Part shown: piece by piece, positions 52,350-61,104 of the stretch
Numbering within the stretch: the stretch's first letter is position 1
How the letters are laid out: the number at the start of each line of letters is the position of its first letter
Translations under genes and position numbers: made by a program
Source of the DNA: Marinitenerispora sediminis
Lineage (GTDB): Bacteria > Actinomycetota > Actinomycetes > Streptosporangiales > Streptosporangiaceae
Assembly (NCBI RefSeq): GCF_003336425.1
Contig: NZ_QEIO01000006.1
Span: forward strand, 1-64,000
DNA length: 64,000 bases
Direction of reading: 5' to 3'
The notes under the pieces: generated by a model
Told to the model about the DNA's origin: nothing
Seen by the model: the letters and a program-made list of their open reading frames with translations, nothing else
Databases searched by the model: none

Positions 52350-52615
52350 GCAACCACGATAGGCAGGCGCCCGGCGCCGTGGGGTGCGTTCGCCCAGGTT
52401 GGAACGCCGGCGACCGCGACCGGCCACAGGCGGCCGTGGCCGGATCCGACCACGGCCGCCGCCCGGCGGTCACGTCGGCCCCGGCGGTCACGGGCCGCGT
52501 CGGGGCCGGCGGCGACGAACCGAACGACACGCCGCACAACGCTCGGCACAGTGACACAGAGTTGCGAATATATACAGTGAGTGACATCCCGACTGCGCGA
52601 ATGAGGATGAGAACC

Positions 52616-52969
52616 GTGCCGATCCGCCCCGCCAACCTCGCCACGATGTCCGCCGCCATCGCCGGGGCCGTGTCCTCCGCCGCCCCGGACCAGGCGGGCC
52701 GCGGGCCGGTGACGGTCGTCTACGCGTCCGGGCACCACCAGACGGTCGAGGGCCTCGGCCGCCGCGCTCTGGAGAGCGGCGAGGGCGGCGTCGTGGCGGT
52801 GCGGGCTGATTCCGGTACGAGGTACGTGCTGTTCGCCGACGCCGCGCTTCCGCCCGGCGGCCGGGACCGCACACTGCACTCCGGGGCCGGCCCGGTGTCG
52901 TTCGCCACGCCAGTGCGGGCGGGCGCCATCGCCCTCGGGCGCCTCCCGCGCACGCACGGGGTCAGGTGA
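52616..52969 (+). CDS. Small hypothetical protein convergent with NlpC/P60
   Basis: The 117-residue product reads VPIRPANLATMSAAIAGAVS and GRGPVTVVYASGHHQTVEG, then LGRRALESGEGGVVAVRADS. It is soluble or weakly hydrophobic, and no family was recognised. GTG 52616 has GAGGATGAG upstream and is preferred over ATG 52601 or 52607. An A+T-rich TATACA run lies at about 52569, divergent from the HemC-like gene. Its 3' end overlaps the end of the NlpC/P60 gene by 8 bases. Confidence 0.55.
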   Translation: MPIRPANLATMSAAIAGAVSSAAPDQAGRGPVTVVYASGHHQTVEGLGRRALESGEGGVVAVRADSGTRYVLFADAALPPGGRDRTLHSGAGPVSFATPVRAGAIALGRLPRTHGVR

Positions 52970-53480
52970 TCCGCCGCGCGCCGACGTAGTGCCGGTCGTA
53001 GTACGCGGACATCTCGACGACCTGCACCTTCTTCCCGGAACTCGGGGCGTGCACCATGCGTCCGCGCCCCATGTACAGACCCACGTGTCCGGGGCCCCGG
53101 TAGAAGAAGACGAGGTCGCCGCGTCTCAGCTCGGCGCGCGGGACGGCCACGCCGCGCCGGTACTGGTCGTAGGTGGTGCGGCCGGTGACCACGCCGACCC
53201 TCCCGTAGGCCCACTGCACCAGGCCGGAGCAGTCGAACGACTCCGGTCCGGAACCGCCGTACCGGTAGGGCTTGCCGACCTGGCTGATCGCGTGGCGGAC
53301 GGCCACGATGGGCGCCGGTGCCCAGCGCTGCACCCGCTGCTCCGCCACCTCCGCCGCGAGTGCCGCTCCCGGGAACAGGCCGAGTGCCGTGGCGGCGGCG
53401 ACCGCCGACAGCGCCGCGCGGCCCCGGCGCCCCGCCTCCCCGCGGGGCCGCTGGACCCCGGTGCTGGACGGTATTCGCAT
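52962..53480 (-). CDS. Secreted NlpC/P60 endopeptidase
   Basis: NlpC/P60 enzymes cleave the D-Glu-meso-DAP bond of peptidoglycan stems. The 172-residue product has a signal peptide (about residues 1-50, with LSAVAAATALGLFPGAALAA) and the catalytic domain: Cys in SFDCSGLVQWAYG, His in GHVGLYMG, and a third polar residue in MVHAPSSG. No binding domains are fused. ATG 53480 has GGGGGAG upstream; the longer frame upstream is unlikely. It is probably a cell-wall remodelling or sporulation-linked enzyme. Confidence 0.9.
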   Translation of the reverse strand: MRIPSSTGVQRPRGEAGRRGRAALSAVAAATALGLFPGAALAAEVAEQRVQRWAPAPIVAVRHAISQVGKPYRYGGSGPESFDCSGLVQWAYGRVGVVTGRTTYDQYRRGVAVPRAELRRGDLVFFYRGPGHVGLYMGRGRMVHAPSSGKKVQVVEMSAYYDRHYVGARRIT

Positions 53481-53746
53481 GGCTGACTCCCCCCTTGATC
53501 GCCCGGCAGCCGCCTCGAAAACGGCCGCGACCGACAACGCTGCAAGGAGAACACAGCGCCCCGCCGTTTTCAGCTAACCGCCGGTGGCCCGCATGTCTTC
53601 AGCGAAACATTGCCGTTCACCGGCGGCCGCATGGAGCGCGCCGCCGGTATGCGCCATCGAACGGTCAAATCCCGTTTCCTGGACAGGGGGCAACGGAAAC
53701 CCGGAATTGCCCTTGGCTGGAACAATCCGGACGGAAGGCCGCACCC

Positions 53747-54334
53747 TCACTCGCGCAGGCAGTCGACGAACACGCTCTCCAGCCGGGCGACCAGGGCCGC
53801 GCGGTCCGAATCCCGCAGCGCCGTCGCGCCCTCGACCCGGCGCAGGACTCCGAGCCCCAGCACCACCCCGACCGCGACCGAGGCCCGGGCCCGCGCGTCC
53901 GGCCCGCCGATGTGGCGGGCCATGGGTTCGAGGATGGCGTCGCGCAGCCGCTCCTGGTAGACCGCCTGCAGGTCGGGGTCGGCACGGGACTGCTCCAGCG
54001 CGCGCCGCAGCGGGCTCGGCTCGCGGAGCACCTGGTCCACCATGTACTCGGCGAGCCGGCGCGGCAGCGTCCCGGGGTCGCCGTCGAACATCCCGGGGAA
54101 CACCGCCTCCTCGGCGATGACCTCGGCCAGCAGCCCGCGCTTGGCCCCGAAGTACCGGTTGATCAGCGCGACGTTCACGCCGGCGCGCGCGGCGATCAAC
54201 CGGGAGGACACCCGCTCGTAGCCCTCGGTGGTGAACAGCTCGCGGGCGCTGTCGAGGATGCGCTGCCGCGTCGCCTCCCGGTCGCGCACCCGCGTCCGCT
54301 CGGCGCACTCCTCGGCGGCGTCCGGCCGGTTCAT
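53747..54334 (-). CDS. TetR-family regulator divergent from the MFS pump
   Basis: The 195-residue product has the TetR helix-turn-helix (ELFTTEGYERVSSRLIAARA, then GVNVALINRYFGAKRGLLAE) and a ligand domain. It is divergent from the DHA2-type pump and probably represses it and itself. A 15-base palindrome lies inside the pump promoter spacer. ATG 54334 was chosen from the domain start; the longer frame to 54439 is non-coding. The inducer is unknown. Confidence 0.88.
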   Translation of the reverse strand: MNRPDAAEECAERTRVRDREATRQRILDSARELFTTEGYERVSSRLIAARAGVNVALINRYFGAKRGLLAEVIAEEAVFPGMFDGDPGTLPRRLAEYMVDQVLREPSPLRRALEQSRADPDLQAVYQERLRDAILEPMARHIGGPDARARASVAVGVVLGLGVLRRVEGATALRDSDRAALVARLESVFVDCLRE

Positions 54335-54432
54335 CTCACGGTCCCTCGTCTCTGCCCGCCTGCACTCGTCCCGCACGTGGCGGTGCCCCCGCGTCCGCCG
54401 CCCGGAGGTTCTGTGCACTATAACGCCCCGAC

Positions 54433-54461
54433 TTGACAAGTCAACACTGTTTACTTATACC
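54433..54461 (+). promoter_or_regulatory. MFS pump promoter with TetR operator in the spacer
   Basis: TTGACA (54433-54438), a 17-base spacer and TATACC (54456-54461) form a near-consensus promoter, unusually clear for this genome. The spacer holds GTCAACA-C-TGTTTAC (54440-54454), an inverted repeat with one mismatched pair, as expected for a TetR operator. Confidence 0.75.
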
Positions 54462-54536
54462 GGTAACGTACTCATGTCCTCTCCCCGCTCGCCCGGTGGG
54501 GGACGGTCATGCCCGGATGATGTCGATGGGGGTTCG

Positions 54537-56225
54537 GTGACAGAGCTCGGGGAACGAGCGGCGCGGCAGGCGGAGGCGACCGGCGGGGAACCGCCCACCG
54601 GTCCGGGGGACGCGGAGCCGCGCTACACGCGGCGCCAGGTCGTCGAGATCCTGATCGGCCTCATGCTGGCCATGCTGACCTCGATGCTCACCACCTCGAT
54701 CGTCGGCACCGCGCTGCCGACGATCGTGGGCGAGCTGGGCGGCCAGGACAAGCTCGCGTGGGTGGCCAGCGCGACGCTGCTCACGATGACCGCCTCGACT
54801 CCGCTGTGGGGCAAGCTCTCCGACATCTACGGCCGCAAGCTGCTGTTCCAGATCGCGCTCGTGGTCTTCATCGCGTCCTCGGTGGCCGCCGGCTTCGCCC
54901 ACGACATGACGTGGCTGATCGCCGCCCGGTTCGTCCAGGGCATCGGCGCCGGCGGGCTGGCGGCGCTGCCGCAGATCATCCTGGGCGACGTCGTCCCGCC
55001 GCGCGAGCGCGGCCGCTACTCCGGGTTCCTCGGCGCGGTGTTCGGCGTCTCCACCGTGGCCGGCCCGCTGCTCGGCGGCTTCCTGGTGGACAGCCCGCTG
55101 GGCTGGCGGTGGTGCTTCTTCATCACGGTCCCGGTGGCGGTGGTCGCCTTCGTGGTGATCCAGGCCCTGCTGCGGCTCCCGGTGCAGGAGCGCGGCCGCA
55201 CCCGCATCGACTGGTGGGGCGCGACGTTCATCGTCGGCGCCGCGAGCGCGGTGATGCTGCTGCTCAGCCTCGGCGGCAAGGAGTTCGCGTGGAACTCGGC
55301 GCCGACCTACGTGCTCGGCGCGGCGTCGCTGGTGCTCGTGGCACTGGCCGTCCTCGCGGAGCGCCGGGCGCACGACCCAATCATCCCGCCGCGGCTGTTC
55401 GGCGACAGCACGTTCGTCCTCGCCTCGCTGGCGTCCCTGGCCGTCGGCATGGCGATGTTCGGCGTGATGATCTACTTCCCGCAGTACCTGCAGATCGTCA
55501 AGGGCATGAGCCCGACCGCGTCGGGCCTGATGACGCTGCCGATGGTGCTCGGGATGCTTGCGGCCTCGGTGTCGTCGGGCCTGGTGGTCAGCCGCACCGG
55601 CCGCTGGAAGGCCTTCCCGATCGCCGGAACGCTGCTGATCGGGCTCGGGTTCGGCACCCTCACCTGGCTGGAGGTGCACTCCAGCCTGGTCCTCGTCGGC
55701 CTCGGGGTCGCGCTCGTCGGGCTGGGCCTCGGGCTCAGCATGCAGATCCTGATCCTGGCGACCCAGAACGCGCTGTCCCGCGCCGACCTCGCCGCCGCCA
55801 CGTCGGCGGTGTCGTTCTTCCGCAACCTCGGCGGCGCCGTGGGGGTGGCCGCGTTCGGCGCGATCATGACCAACCGCCTGGACACGGAGCTGGCGCCGCT
55901 CACCGCGGCCGCCGGGGCGGACGGAGGGACGGCGGCAGCGGCCGCCGGCTCACCCGCGGCGATCCACGCACTGCCGGCCGGGGTGCAGGAGCTCGTCGTC
56001 ACCGCGTTCGGCGACGCCATGCACACGGTCTTCCTCACCGGCGTGCCCATCGCCGCGGTGGGCTTCGTGATCGTGCTCTTCCTGCGTCCGCTGCCGCTGC
56101 GTACCGGTCACCGCCGAGCACGGGTGCCGCCCGCGCGGCGGGCGGAGCGGCGGCGCCGCGGGGAGCGCGGTACGGCGCTCAGCCGGTCTTTCGACGTACG
56201 GTCCAGATCCAGCCCAGTGGAATGA
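54537..56225 (+). CDS. DHA2-family (EmrB/QacA) MFS efflux transporter
   Basis: The product has about 562 residues (583 from ATG 54474) and 14 membrane segments. DHA2 motifs are present: LTTSIVGTALPTIVGELGG, TPLWGKLSDIYGRKLLFQIA and GIGAGGLAALPQIILGDVVP. It should export drugs or dyes with protons. GTG 54537 has a GGGGG run upstream; the spacing and the first membrane segment favour it. Its 3' end overlaps that of the convergent acetyltransferase gene by 47 bases. Regulation by the adjacent TetR is likely. Confidence 0.9.
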   Translation: MTELGERAARQAEATGGEPPTGPGDAEPRYTRRQVVEILIGLMLAMLTSMLTTSIVGTALPTIVGELGGQDKLAWVASATLLTMTASTPLWGKLSDIYGRKLLFQIALVVFIASSVAAGFAHDMTWLIAARFVQGIGAGGLAALPQIILGDVVPPRERGRYSGFLGAVFGVSTVAGPLLGGFLVDSPLGWRWCFFITVPVAVVAFVVIQALLRLPVQERGRTRIDWWGATFIVGAASAVMLLLSLGGKEFAWNSAPTYVLGAASLVLVALAVLAERRAHDPIIPPRLFGDSTFVLASLASLAVGMAMFGVMIYFPQYLQIVKGMSPTASGLMTLPMVLGMLAASVSSGLVVSRTGRWKAFPIAGTLLIGLGFGTLTWLEVHSSLVLVGLGVALVGLGLGLSMQILILATQNALSRADLAAATSAVSFFRNLGGAVGVAAFGAIMTNRLDTELAPLTAAAGADGGTAAAAAGSPAAIHALPAGVQELVVTAFGDAMHTVFLTGVPIAAVGFVIVLFLRPLPLRTGHRRARVPPARRAERRRRGERGTALSRSFDVRSRSSPVE

Positions 56226-56892
56226 GGCCGAGAGCCCGGGCGACGGACTGGGACGCGTGGTTGTCCGCGGTGGTGCTGTAGAACAGCACGGCCCTGTCCC
56301 GGCGTTCGCGCCGGGCCCAGGCGGCCACGACAGCCGGGGCGAGGTGCCTGCCGCGGAAGTCGGGGCGGGTCCAGATGCCCGCCTCCGCGGCGGAGGCGTT
56401 CGACGCGGGAGTGAAGCAGATCGACACCGGCTCCCGGCCGTGGACGGCCATGGCCCACTCACCCATGCGGCCGTTGACCAGCTCGCTCCACTCACCGGGC
56501 TGCCAGTTGCCGGGGCGGACCAGGTCCTGAGCGGCGCTCTGGCCGTCGGCGGTGGAGGCGATGACGGGCAGCGGGGCGGGACCGGGGAGGGCGAGGCGGT
56601 CGGGGAAGACGAAGCACGGGCCGCCCTCGACGGCCACCGCCTCGTGGAGAGACGCGGTCAGGCGCTCCAGGACGCCGGGGAGCCGGCCGGGGCTGTACTC
56701 CTGGTCCGCGTCGCTGGTGCCGGGAAGGGCGAGCCCGGGGGCGAGGGCCAGCAGACGCGCTCGGGGGGACCACGCCCACACCGCCAATACCGAAGGATCT
56801 CTCAAGACGGCTCGCGAGGCGTCCTGGGCCGGTGCGAGGCCGTAGTTCGCGTCGATCTCCAACGCCAGCAGGCGTCCTTCGTCCCAACTCAT
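56179..56892 (-). CDS. GNAT-family acetyltransferase
   Basis: The 237-residue product has a long N-terminal part and a C-terminal GNAT domain with ICFTPASNASAAEAGIWTRP, DFRGRHLAPAVVAAWARRE (acetyl-CoA loop) and LFYSTTADNHASQSVARAL. The substrate is unknown. ATG 56892 is the natural start. Its last 47 bases overlap the end of the MFS gene on the opposite strand, and no terminator lies between them. Confidence 0.82.
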   Translation of the reverse strand: MSWDEGRLLALEIDANYGLAPAQDASRAVLRDPSVLAVWAWSPRARLLALAPGLALPGTSDADQEYSPGRLPGVLERLTASLHEAVAVEGGPCFVFPDRLALPGPAPLPVIASTADGQSAAQDLVRPGNWQPGEWSELVNGRMGEWAMAVHGREPVSICFTPASNASAAEAGIWTRPDFRGRHLAPAVVAAWARRERRDRAVLFYSTTADNHASQSVARALGLIPLGWIWTVRRKTG

Positions 56893-57081
56893 GCCGAGAA
56901 GCTACCTTCACCGGATGGCCCGGACCGAAGGCCGGCCGCACGGCGGGCTACGGCGCCCCACGGCTGGCGCGCCTGGTGGCCGATCACGACGTACCCGGAG
57001 TCCCCGCAACTGGCGGCCCACCAGGGGCGTCCCCGGCGCGCGGTCGGCACCACGCCGCGGCGGACTGGCGGACGGACAGGC

Positions 57082-57543
57082 TCAGAGGTAGTGCCGGAAG
57101 CCCTCGGCGGAGTTCTCGAAGCCCATCGCCCGGTAGAAGGCGTGTGCGCCGGTCCGGCTCTCATGGGAGAGGAGCTCGATCTTGTAGCAGCCTGCCTCGG
57201 CGGCGCGGTTGAGCGCCTCCTCGACCAGGGCGCGGCCCACGCCCCGGCGGCGGCAGGCGGCGTCGACCACCACGTTGTCGACGATCGCCCACGGCTGGGC
57301 GTCGTGCGTCAGGTTGGCGACCACGATCAGATCGAGCGTGCCGATGATCTGGCCGCGGCGCTCCGCGACGAGCACCGAGCGCTGGGGGTCGGTCTCGATG
57401 CGGGTCCAGGCGCGGACGGCGGCCGAGGACATGCGGACGGTGCCGCTCTGCGTCGGCGTCGAATCACCGAGATCGCGGAGGAGTCGCAGGATGGCCCCGA
57501 GGTCGGACCGGATTGCCGCGCGGATAATCATGGCTTCCGGCAT
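57082..57543 (-). CDS. GNAT-family acetyltransferase
   Basis: The 153-residue product has a compact GNAT fold: MIIRAAIRSDLGAILRLLRD, VLVAERRGQIIGTLDLIVV, WAIVDNVVVDAACRRRGVG with the acetyl-CoA loop, and AHAFYRAMGFENSAEGFRHY. The substrate is unknown. ATG 57543 is used; an internal ATG at 57531 (MIIR) is equally plausible. It is on the same strand as the longer GNAT gene, 189 bases upstream of that gene. Confidence 0.85.
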   Translation of the reverse strand: MPEAMIIRAAIRSDLGAILRLLRDLGDSTPTQSGTVRMSSAAVRAWTRIETDPQRSVLVAERRGQIIGTLDLIVVANLTHDAQPWAIVDNVVVDAACRRRGVGRALVEEALNRAAEAGCYKIELLSHESRTGAHAFYRAMGFENSAEGFRHYL

Positions 57544-57737
57544 GGTAGCCGACCACCGTTCGCAAGACCGACGTCGGCCCGCGATCCAGGGCATACCTGA
57601 GCAGGTCGTACGGCTCGGGGAGCGCTCCGGCCAGAAGGCGGCGGCCATGTCGGCGGCCGGCGCCGCGGCGGCGGTGTCGGCCCCGGGACGGCGGCCGTCC
57701 CGGGGCTGCGACCTGTTCGGAGCGGACGGACCCCGCG

Positions 57738-58967
57738 TCACGGACGGATGACGCGGACCCCTTCGGAGCTCTCCCCCGCCGAGGGCGGCTGCGCCGCGGC
57801 CTCGCCGGTCCGGTTGTACATTCCGGTGATACCGGGGTCGCCTCCGGCCGGCCCCGGCGTCCCCGCGCTCTCGGGCGGCGGGCCGGAGTAGCGGAAACCC
57901 TGCGGGCGCCCCGGCATGTTGCGCACCGGCTGGGACTTCGGCCCCTCCGGGGCCTCCTTCTGCTGCCGGACGTCGGCCGGGTCCAGGCGCACGGTGGCGT
58001 CGTCGGGCGCCTGCTCCTCCTGCCGCGGCCCGGTGTGCTGCGCCGGCTGCGGCCCAGTGGGCTGCCGCTGCGGCTGCTGCGCGGGGCGGGCGGCCTCCGG
58101 CTTGGCGGGCTGCGCGGGCGCGGGCTGCGCCGGGCGGACCGCGGGCGCCGGCTTCGCGGCCTGCGCGGGCGCCGGCTGCTGGGCGGGCTGCGCCGGAACG
58201 GACCGCTGCTGGGCGGGCTGCGCCGCGGACGCGGCCTCGGCCGCCGCGGGCTTCCTGCCGTCCGCGGGCGCCGCCTCGGCGCTGTCGGCGCTCTTCTCAT
58301 CCCGCTGCAGACCGGCCTCCAGCGGTCCGGCGGCCTTCTCGGCCTTCAGCAGCTCGGCCAGCGTGCCGTGCATGTCGGTGAGCCGGCGCACGGCCTCGCC
58401 GTGCGTCGCCGTCAGCGTGGCGAGCCGCCGGTCGGCGGTGTCGTTGATCTTCTTGGCCCGCGTCTCGGCCTGCGTGACGACGCGCTCGGAATCCTGCTGG
58501 GCCTGCGAGCGCAGCTGCTCGGACTCCTGCTTGGCCGACGTCACGAGTTCCTGGGCCTGCTCCCGGGCGCTGGCGAGCACGCGTTCGGCATGTGCCTCGG
58601 CGTCCTTGATCTTCTTCTTCGCCTCGCCCTTGGCTTCGTTCCGGATACGCTCCACCTCCTCCTCGACCTTGGCCCGCTTGTCCTTGGCCTCCTCCTCGGC
58701 GATGCGCAGGATCTCGGCCATGCGTTCGCTGATCTGCTCGTGCTCCGGCTTGACCGCGGCCTTCTGCAGCGCCTCGGCCAGTTCACGACGCTTCTGCTCC
58801 AGCTCGTCGTGTGCCCGAGCGAGGCGCTCCTGAAGGTCGCGGGTCTGGTTGTGGTTGCGCACGATGAAGTCGTCGACCTGACGCTTGTCGTAGCCTCCCT
58901 TGCGCACGGTGGGGAAGGCGTCTTCGCGAAGCAGGTTCGGCAGTATCTCTGTGCTGTGCTCGTTCAT
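57738..58967 (-). CDS. DivIVA-domain coiled-coil protein (FilP/Scy-like)
   Basis: The 409-residue product has a DivIVA-like start (FPTVRKGGYDKRQVDDFIVR), then an uninterrupted coiled coil to about residue 210 (RERLARAHDELEQKRRELAE-type heptads, EEAKDKRAKVEEEVERIRNE). The last 190 residues are a Pro/Ala/Gln-rich disordered tail. This layout resembles cytoskeletal or polar-growth proteins of actinomycetes that act with DivIVA at the tip. The precise member (FilP or Scy type) cannot be assigned. ATG 58967 is the natural start. Confidence 0.8.
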   Translation of the reverse strand: MNEHSTEILPNLLREDAFPTVRKGGYDKRQVDDFIVRNHNQTRDLQERLARAHDELEQKRRELAEALQKAAVKPEHEQISERMAEILRIAEEEAKDKRAKVEEEVERIRNEAKGEAKKKIKDAEAHAERVLASAREQAQELVTSAKQESEQLRSQAQQDSERVVTQAETRAKKINDTADRRLATLTATHGEAVRRLTDMHGTLAELLKAEKAAGPLEAGLQRDEKSADSAEAAPADGRKPAAAEAASAAQPAQQRSVPAQPAQQPAPAQAAKPAPAVRPAQPAPAQPAKPEAARPAQQPQRQPTGPQPAQHTGPRQEEQAPDDATVRLDPADVRQQKEAPEGPKSQPVRNMPGRPQGFRYSGPPPESAGTPGPAGGDPGITGMYNRTGEAAAQPPSAGESSEGVRVIRP

Positions 58968-59318
58968 GTCCTACTAACCAGGTCGGCTGCGAGTTGGGAG
59001 GGTGCCCCAGCCCCCTGCCTATCATTCCCATAACGGCCCGAGAACACATGGGTGTCGTTCATTCCACATTTTTGGGGTAACGACGGGCAACGCGTGGCAG
59101 AGGGAAGAGTGCGTGCGAAGCGTGAGGATGTGGCCACTCTGGGCGCGTCCACGGTAGTGGGTCGGCTTTCCACCCTCAATAGCACGTGTGGATGGTCCGT
59201 GGACCGCCCCGCGTGTCGGGCGCGCGAGTACCCCTCACTAAGGTATGCGCGATCTACGGCGTGCGGGAGCCGTACGCCATTCCGTTATGGGCATGGACAT
59301 CGACCGGGAGGCGCCCGC
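58968..59318. other. Divergent promoter region between DivIVA-like and carbonic anhydrase genes
   Basis: No gene is seen. TAAGGT at about 59240 may be part of the carbonic anhydrase promoter. The sequence is less G+C-rich than the flanking genes. Confidence 0.4.
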
Positions 59319-59846
59319 ATGACCCGTCCGCTGGTGGGAGACGCTGAATTCGGCAGCCCCGACATCCACCCCGACGCCTGGATCGCCCCGGGGGCGGTGG
59401 TGGTGGGGCGCGTCCGCATCGGGGCGGGCAGCAGCGTCTGGTACGGGTCGGTGCTGCGGGCCGACACCGAGGACATCGTCATCGGCGAGCGGTGCGACAT
59501 CCAGGACCAGTGCGGTCTGCACTCCGATCCCGGTGAGCCGGCGGTGCTGGCTGACCGCGTCAGCCTGGGCCACAAGGCCATGGTGCACGGCGCGGTGGTC
59601 GAGGAGGGCGCGCTGGTCGGGATCGGCGCGATCGTGCTCGGCGGCGCCCGGGTCGGCGCGGGCGCCCTGGTCGCCGCGGGCGCGCTCGTCCCTCCGGGCA
59701 AGACCGTCCCGGCGGGGACGCTGTGGGCGGGGCTCCCCGGCCGGGTGGTCCGGGAACTGACCGAGGAGGACCGTGCGGGGTTCGCCGCGACGCCGGAGAA
59801 ATACGCGGGATACGCCCGCCTGCACCGGGACGTTCGCTGGCGTTAG
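59319..59846 (+). CDS. Gamma-type carbonic anhydrase-like left-handed beta-helix protein
   Basis: The 175-residue product has hexapeptide repeats (DAWIAPGAVVVGRVRIGAGS, VLADRVSLGHKAMVHGAVVE, GALVGIGAIVLGGARVGAG) of a left-handed beta-helix. Zinc-ligand His residues appear in CGLHSDPG and GHKAMVHG, as in gamma-carbonic anhydrases (CamH/Cam type). Real anhydrase activity is not assured, since many homologues are inactive. ATG 59319 is the start used; no strong RBS is seen. Confidence 0.85.
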   Translation: MTRPLVGDAEFGSPDIHPDAWIAPGAVVVGRVRIGAGSSVWYGSVLRADTEDIVIGERCDIQDQCGLHSDPGEPAVLADRVSLGHKAMVHGAVVEEGALVGIGAIVLGGARVGAGALVAAGALVPPGKTVPAGTLWAGLPGRVVRELTEEDRAGFAATPEKYAGYARLHRDVRWR

Positions 59847-60403
59847 CCGCGCCGGGTTGGCGCGGGCGGCGGCCCGCACGGCAATAGCGGAGTTCCGCGG
59901 AAACCCGGGTTGGAAGCGGCGCGGCAATCGCATGCGGTGCGTGTGCGCGGGGACCCGCACGCGGATTCCGCGGAGCGGTTGCGCGGCCGCTGCGGGAGCG
60001 CCGCCGTGGTCACCGCCGGCACCGCGCGGCCGCCATGCCGCCGTGCCGTTTCCGTCGTTCGCCGTTGCCCCGCGCGTGCGGCCCGCAATCCGGGCCCGGC
60101 CACTTCATACCGCGCTCCGCCGCAGGTCGGAGCGCTGGCACCGCCTCCGGATATCCCACGACTACGAAGGAAAATAGGGCTACCGATTCGGCGGCCCTAG
60201 TCCGTTCGGCACCCGGAATGCCGCGAATGGATGCCGCCACAGAACTACATCGGCGGATGACTCAAGAATGGTCCCTCTGGGTCATGCGGCACCGGGCTAC
60301 TGCCCCGTAGCCTGGTCCGAGGAACGGCCCGGCGGGCCGCGGGAAACCCGGAGAACGGCCGGCCCGGCCTTCGCACCGGACTATTCGATGGAGGTGGGTG
60401 CCG
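59847..60403. other. Gap upstream of a small basic gene
   Basis: No credible gene is seen; open frames on both strands are Arg-rich and lack families. A weak inverted repeat TAGGGC...GCCCTA lies around 60175-60197. GGAGG at 60390-60394 belongs to the next gene. Confidence 0.4.
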
Positions 60404-60628
60404 GTGAACTCCAACCTCGATACTCGCCTCCACGACCACGTGGCGCTCGCCGAGATCGAGCTGTATTCCGAACTGCTCACGGTCGTCGCCACGGCCGAGG
60501 GGCGCCTCACCGTCGAGGAGATCGACGAGGCCCTCGGGGTCGCCCGCGAGCCCGACCCCGAATCGCGGCCGCCCGCGCGCAACCGGGGGAAGCAGCGCCG
60601 CCGCCGGCGCCGCAAGTCGCGGCGCTGA
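60404..60628 (+). CDS. Small protein with a basic C-terminal tail
   Basis: The 74-residue product begins VNSNLDTRLHDHVALAEIEL and has VATAEGRLTVEEIDEALGV, with a C-terminal run of Arg and Lys. I recall this type of short protein from Streptomyces and related genera, without a known role. GTG 60404 has GGAGG 9 bases upstream; GTG 60398 is closer to that site. The basic tail suggests nucleic-acid contact. Confidence 0.65.
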   Translation: MNSNLDTRLHDHVALAEIELYSELLTVVATAEGRLTVEEIDEALGVAREPDPESRPPARNRGKQRRRRRRKSRR

Positions 60629-61032
60629 GGCGGCGCGCCACCCCGTCGGCCGTGCTCCGGCGCACCCACCTGACGCCACTCCGCGGACGGGACACGTCCG
60701 CGGCCTGCGGCGACCTCCCCACTGCGTGCGCCGGATTCCGGTCACGGATACCGACGAGCCAAAATCTATCACTGTCCGTAGTCACCTTGACACAGAGAGA
60801 GGAGCGGCAGCCCACTGGGAGCCTTCCCATGCGAGGGCGGCCGCGCCGATTCCACACGTGACCCGGCCATTTTTCGCCCACAGCGAACAGCCCTGGCATA
60901 AAAGCAGGTGGCCTCGTCCCGCCCCTCCCCCGGAGCCGCGGCGGGCCGCATAATCGACGGCAGTCCGGTCCACCAGTGCCGCACCGGCCGGACCGCCCCC
61001 GCGCGGGGTCCTCCGCACTACCACGCCAGTTG
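60629..61032. other. Upstream region of the pectate lyase gene
   Basis: No gene is seen in this G+C-rich stretch. A TTGACA run at 60787-60792 has no matching -10 element at the right spacing. The operator-like site lies just beyond at 61033. Confidence 0.4.
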
Positions 61033-61046
61033 GGAAAGCGTTTACC
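61033..61046 (+). promoter_or_regulatory. LacI-family operator-like site
   Basis: GGAAAGCGTTTACC carries the AAnCGnTT core of LacI-type operators and lies about 60 bases upstream of the pectate lyase ATG. No LacI-type regulator is encoded in the window. Confidence 0.5.
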
Positions 61047-61104
61047 GCTATCGGGGACCCGCTGGCGAACCGGCTCCGCCGGCAGCCGAAGGAGCAGACA
61101 CGAC

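Noticed and set aside
53481-53746. Possible c-di-AMP (ydaO-type) riboswitch upstream of the NlpC/P60 gene
   Set aside because: Such genes often carry one, but the conserved ydaO core elements could not be found in this leader.
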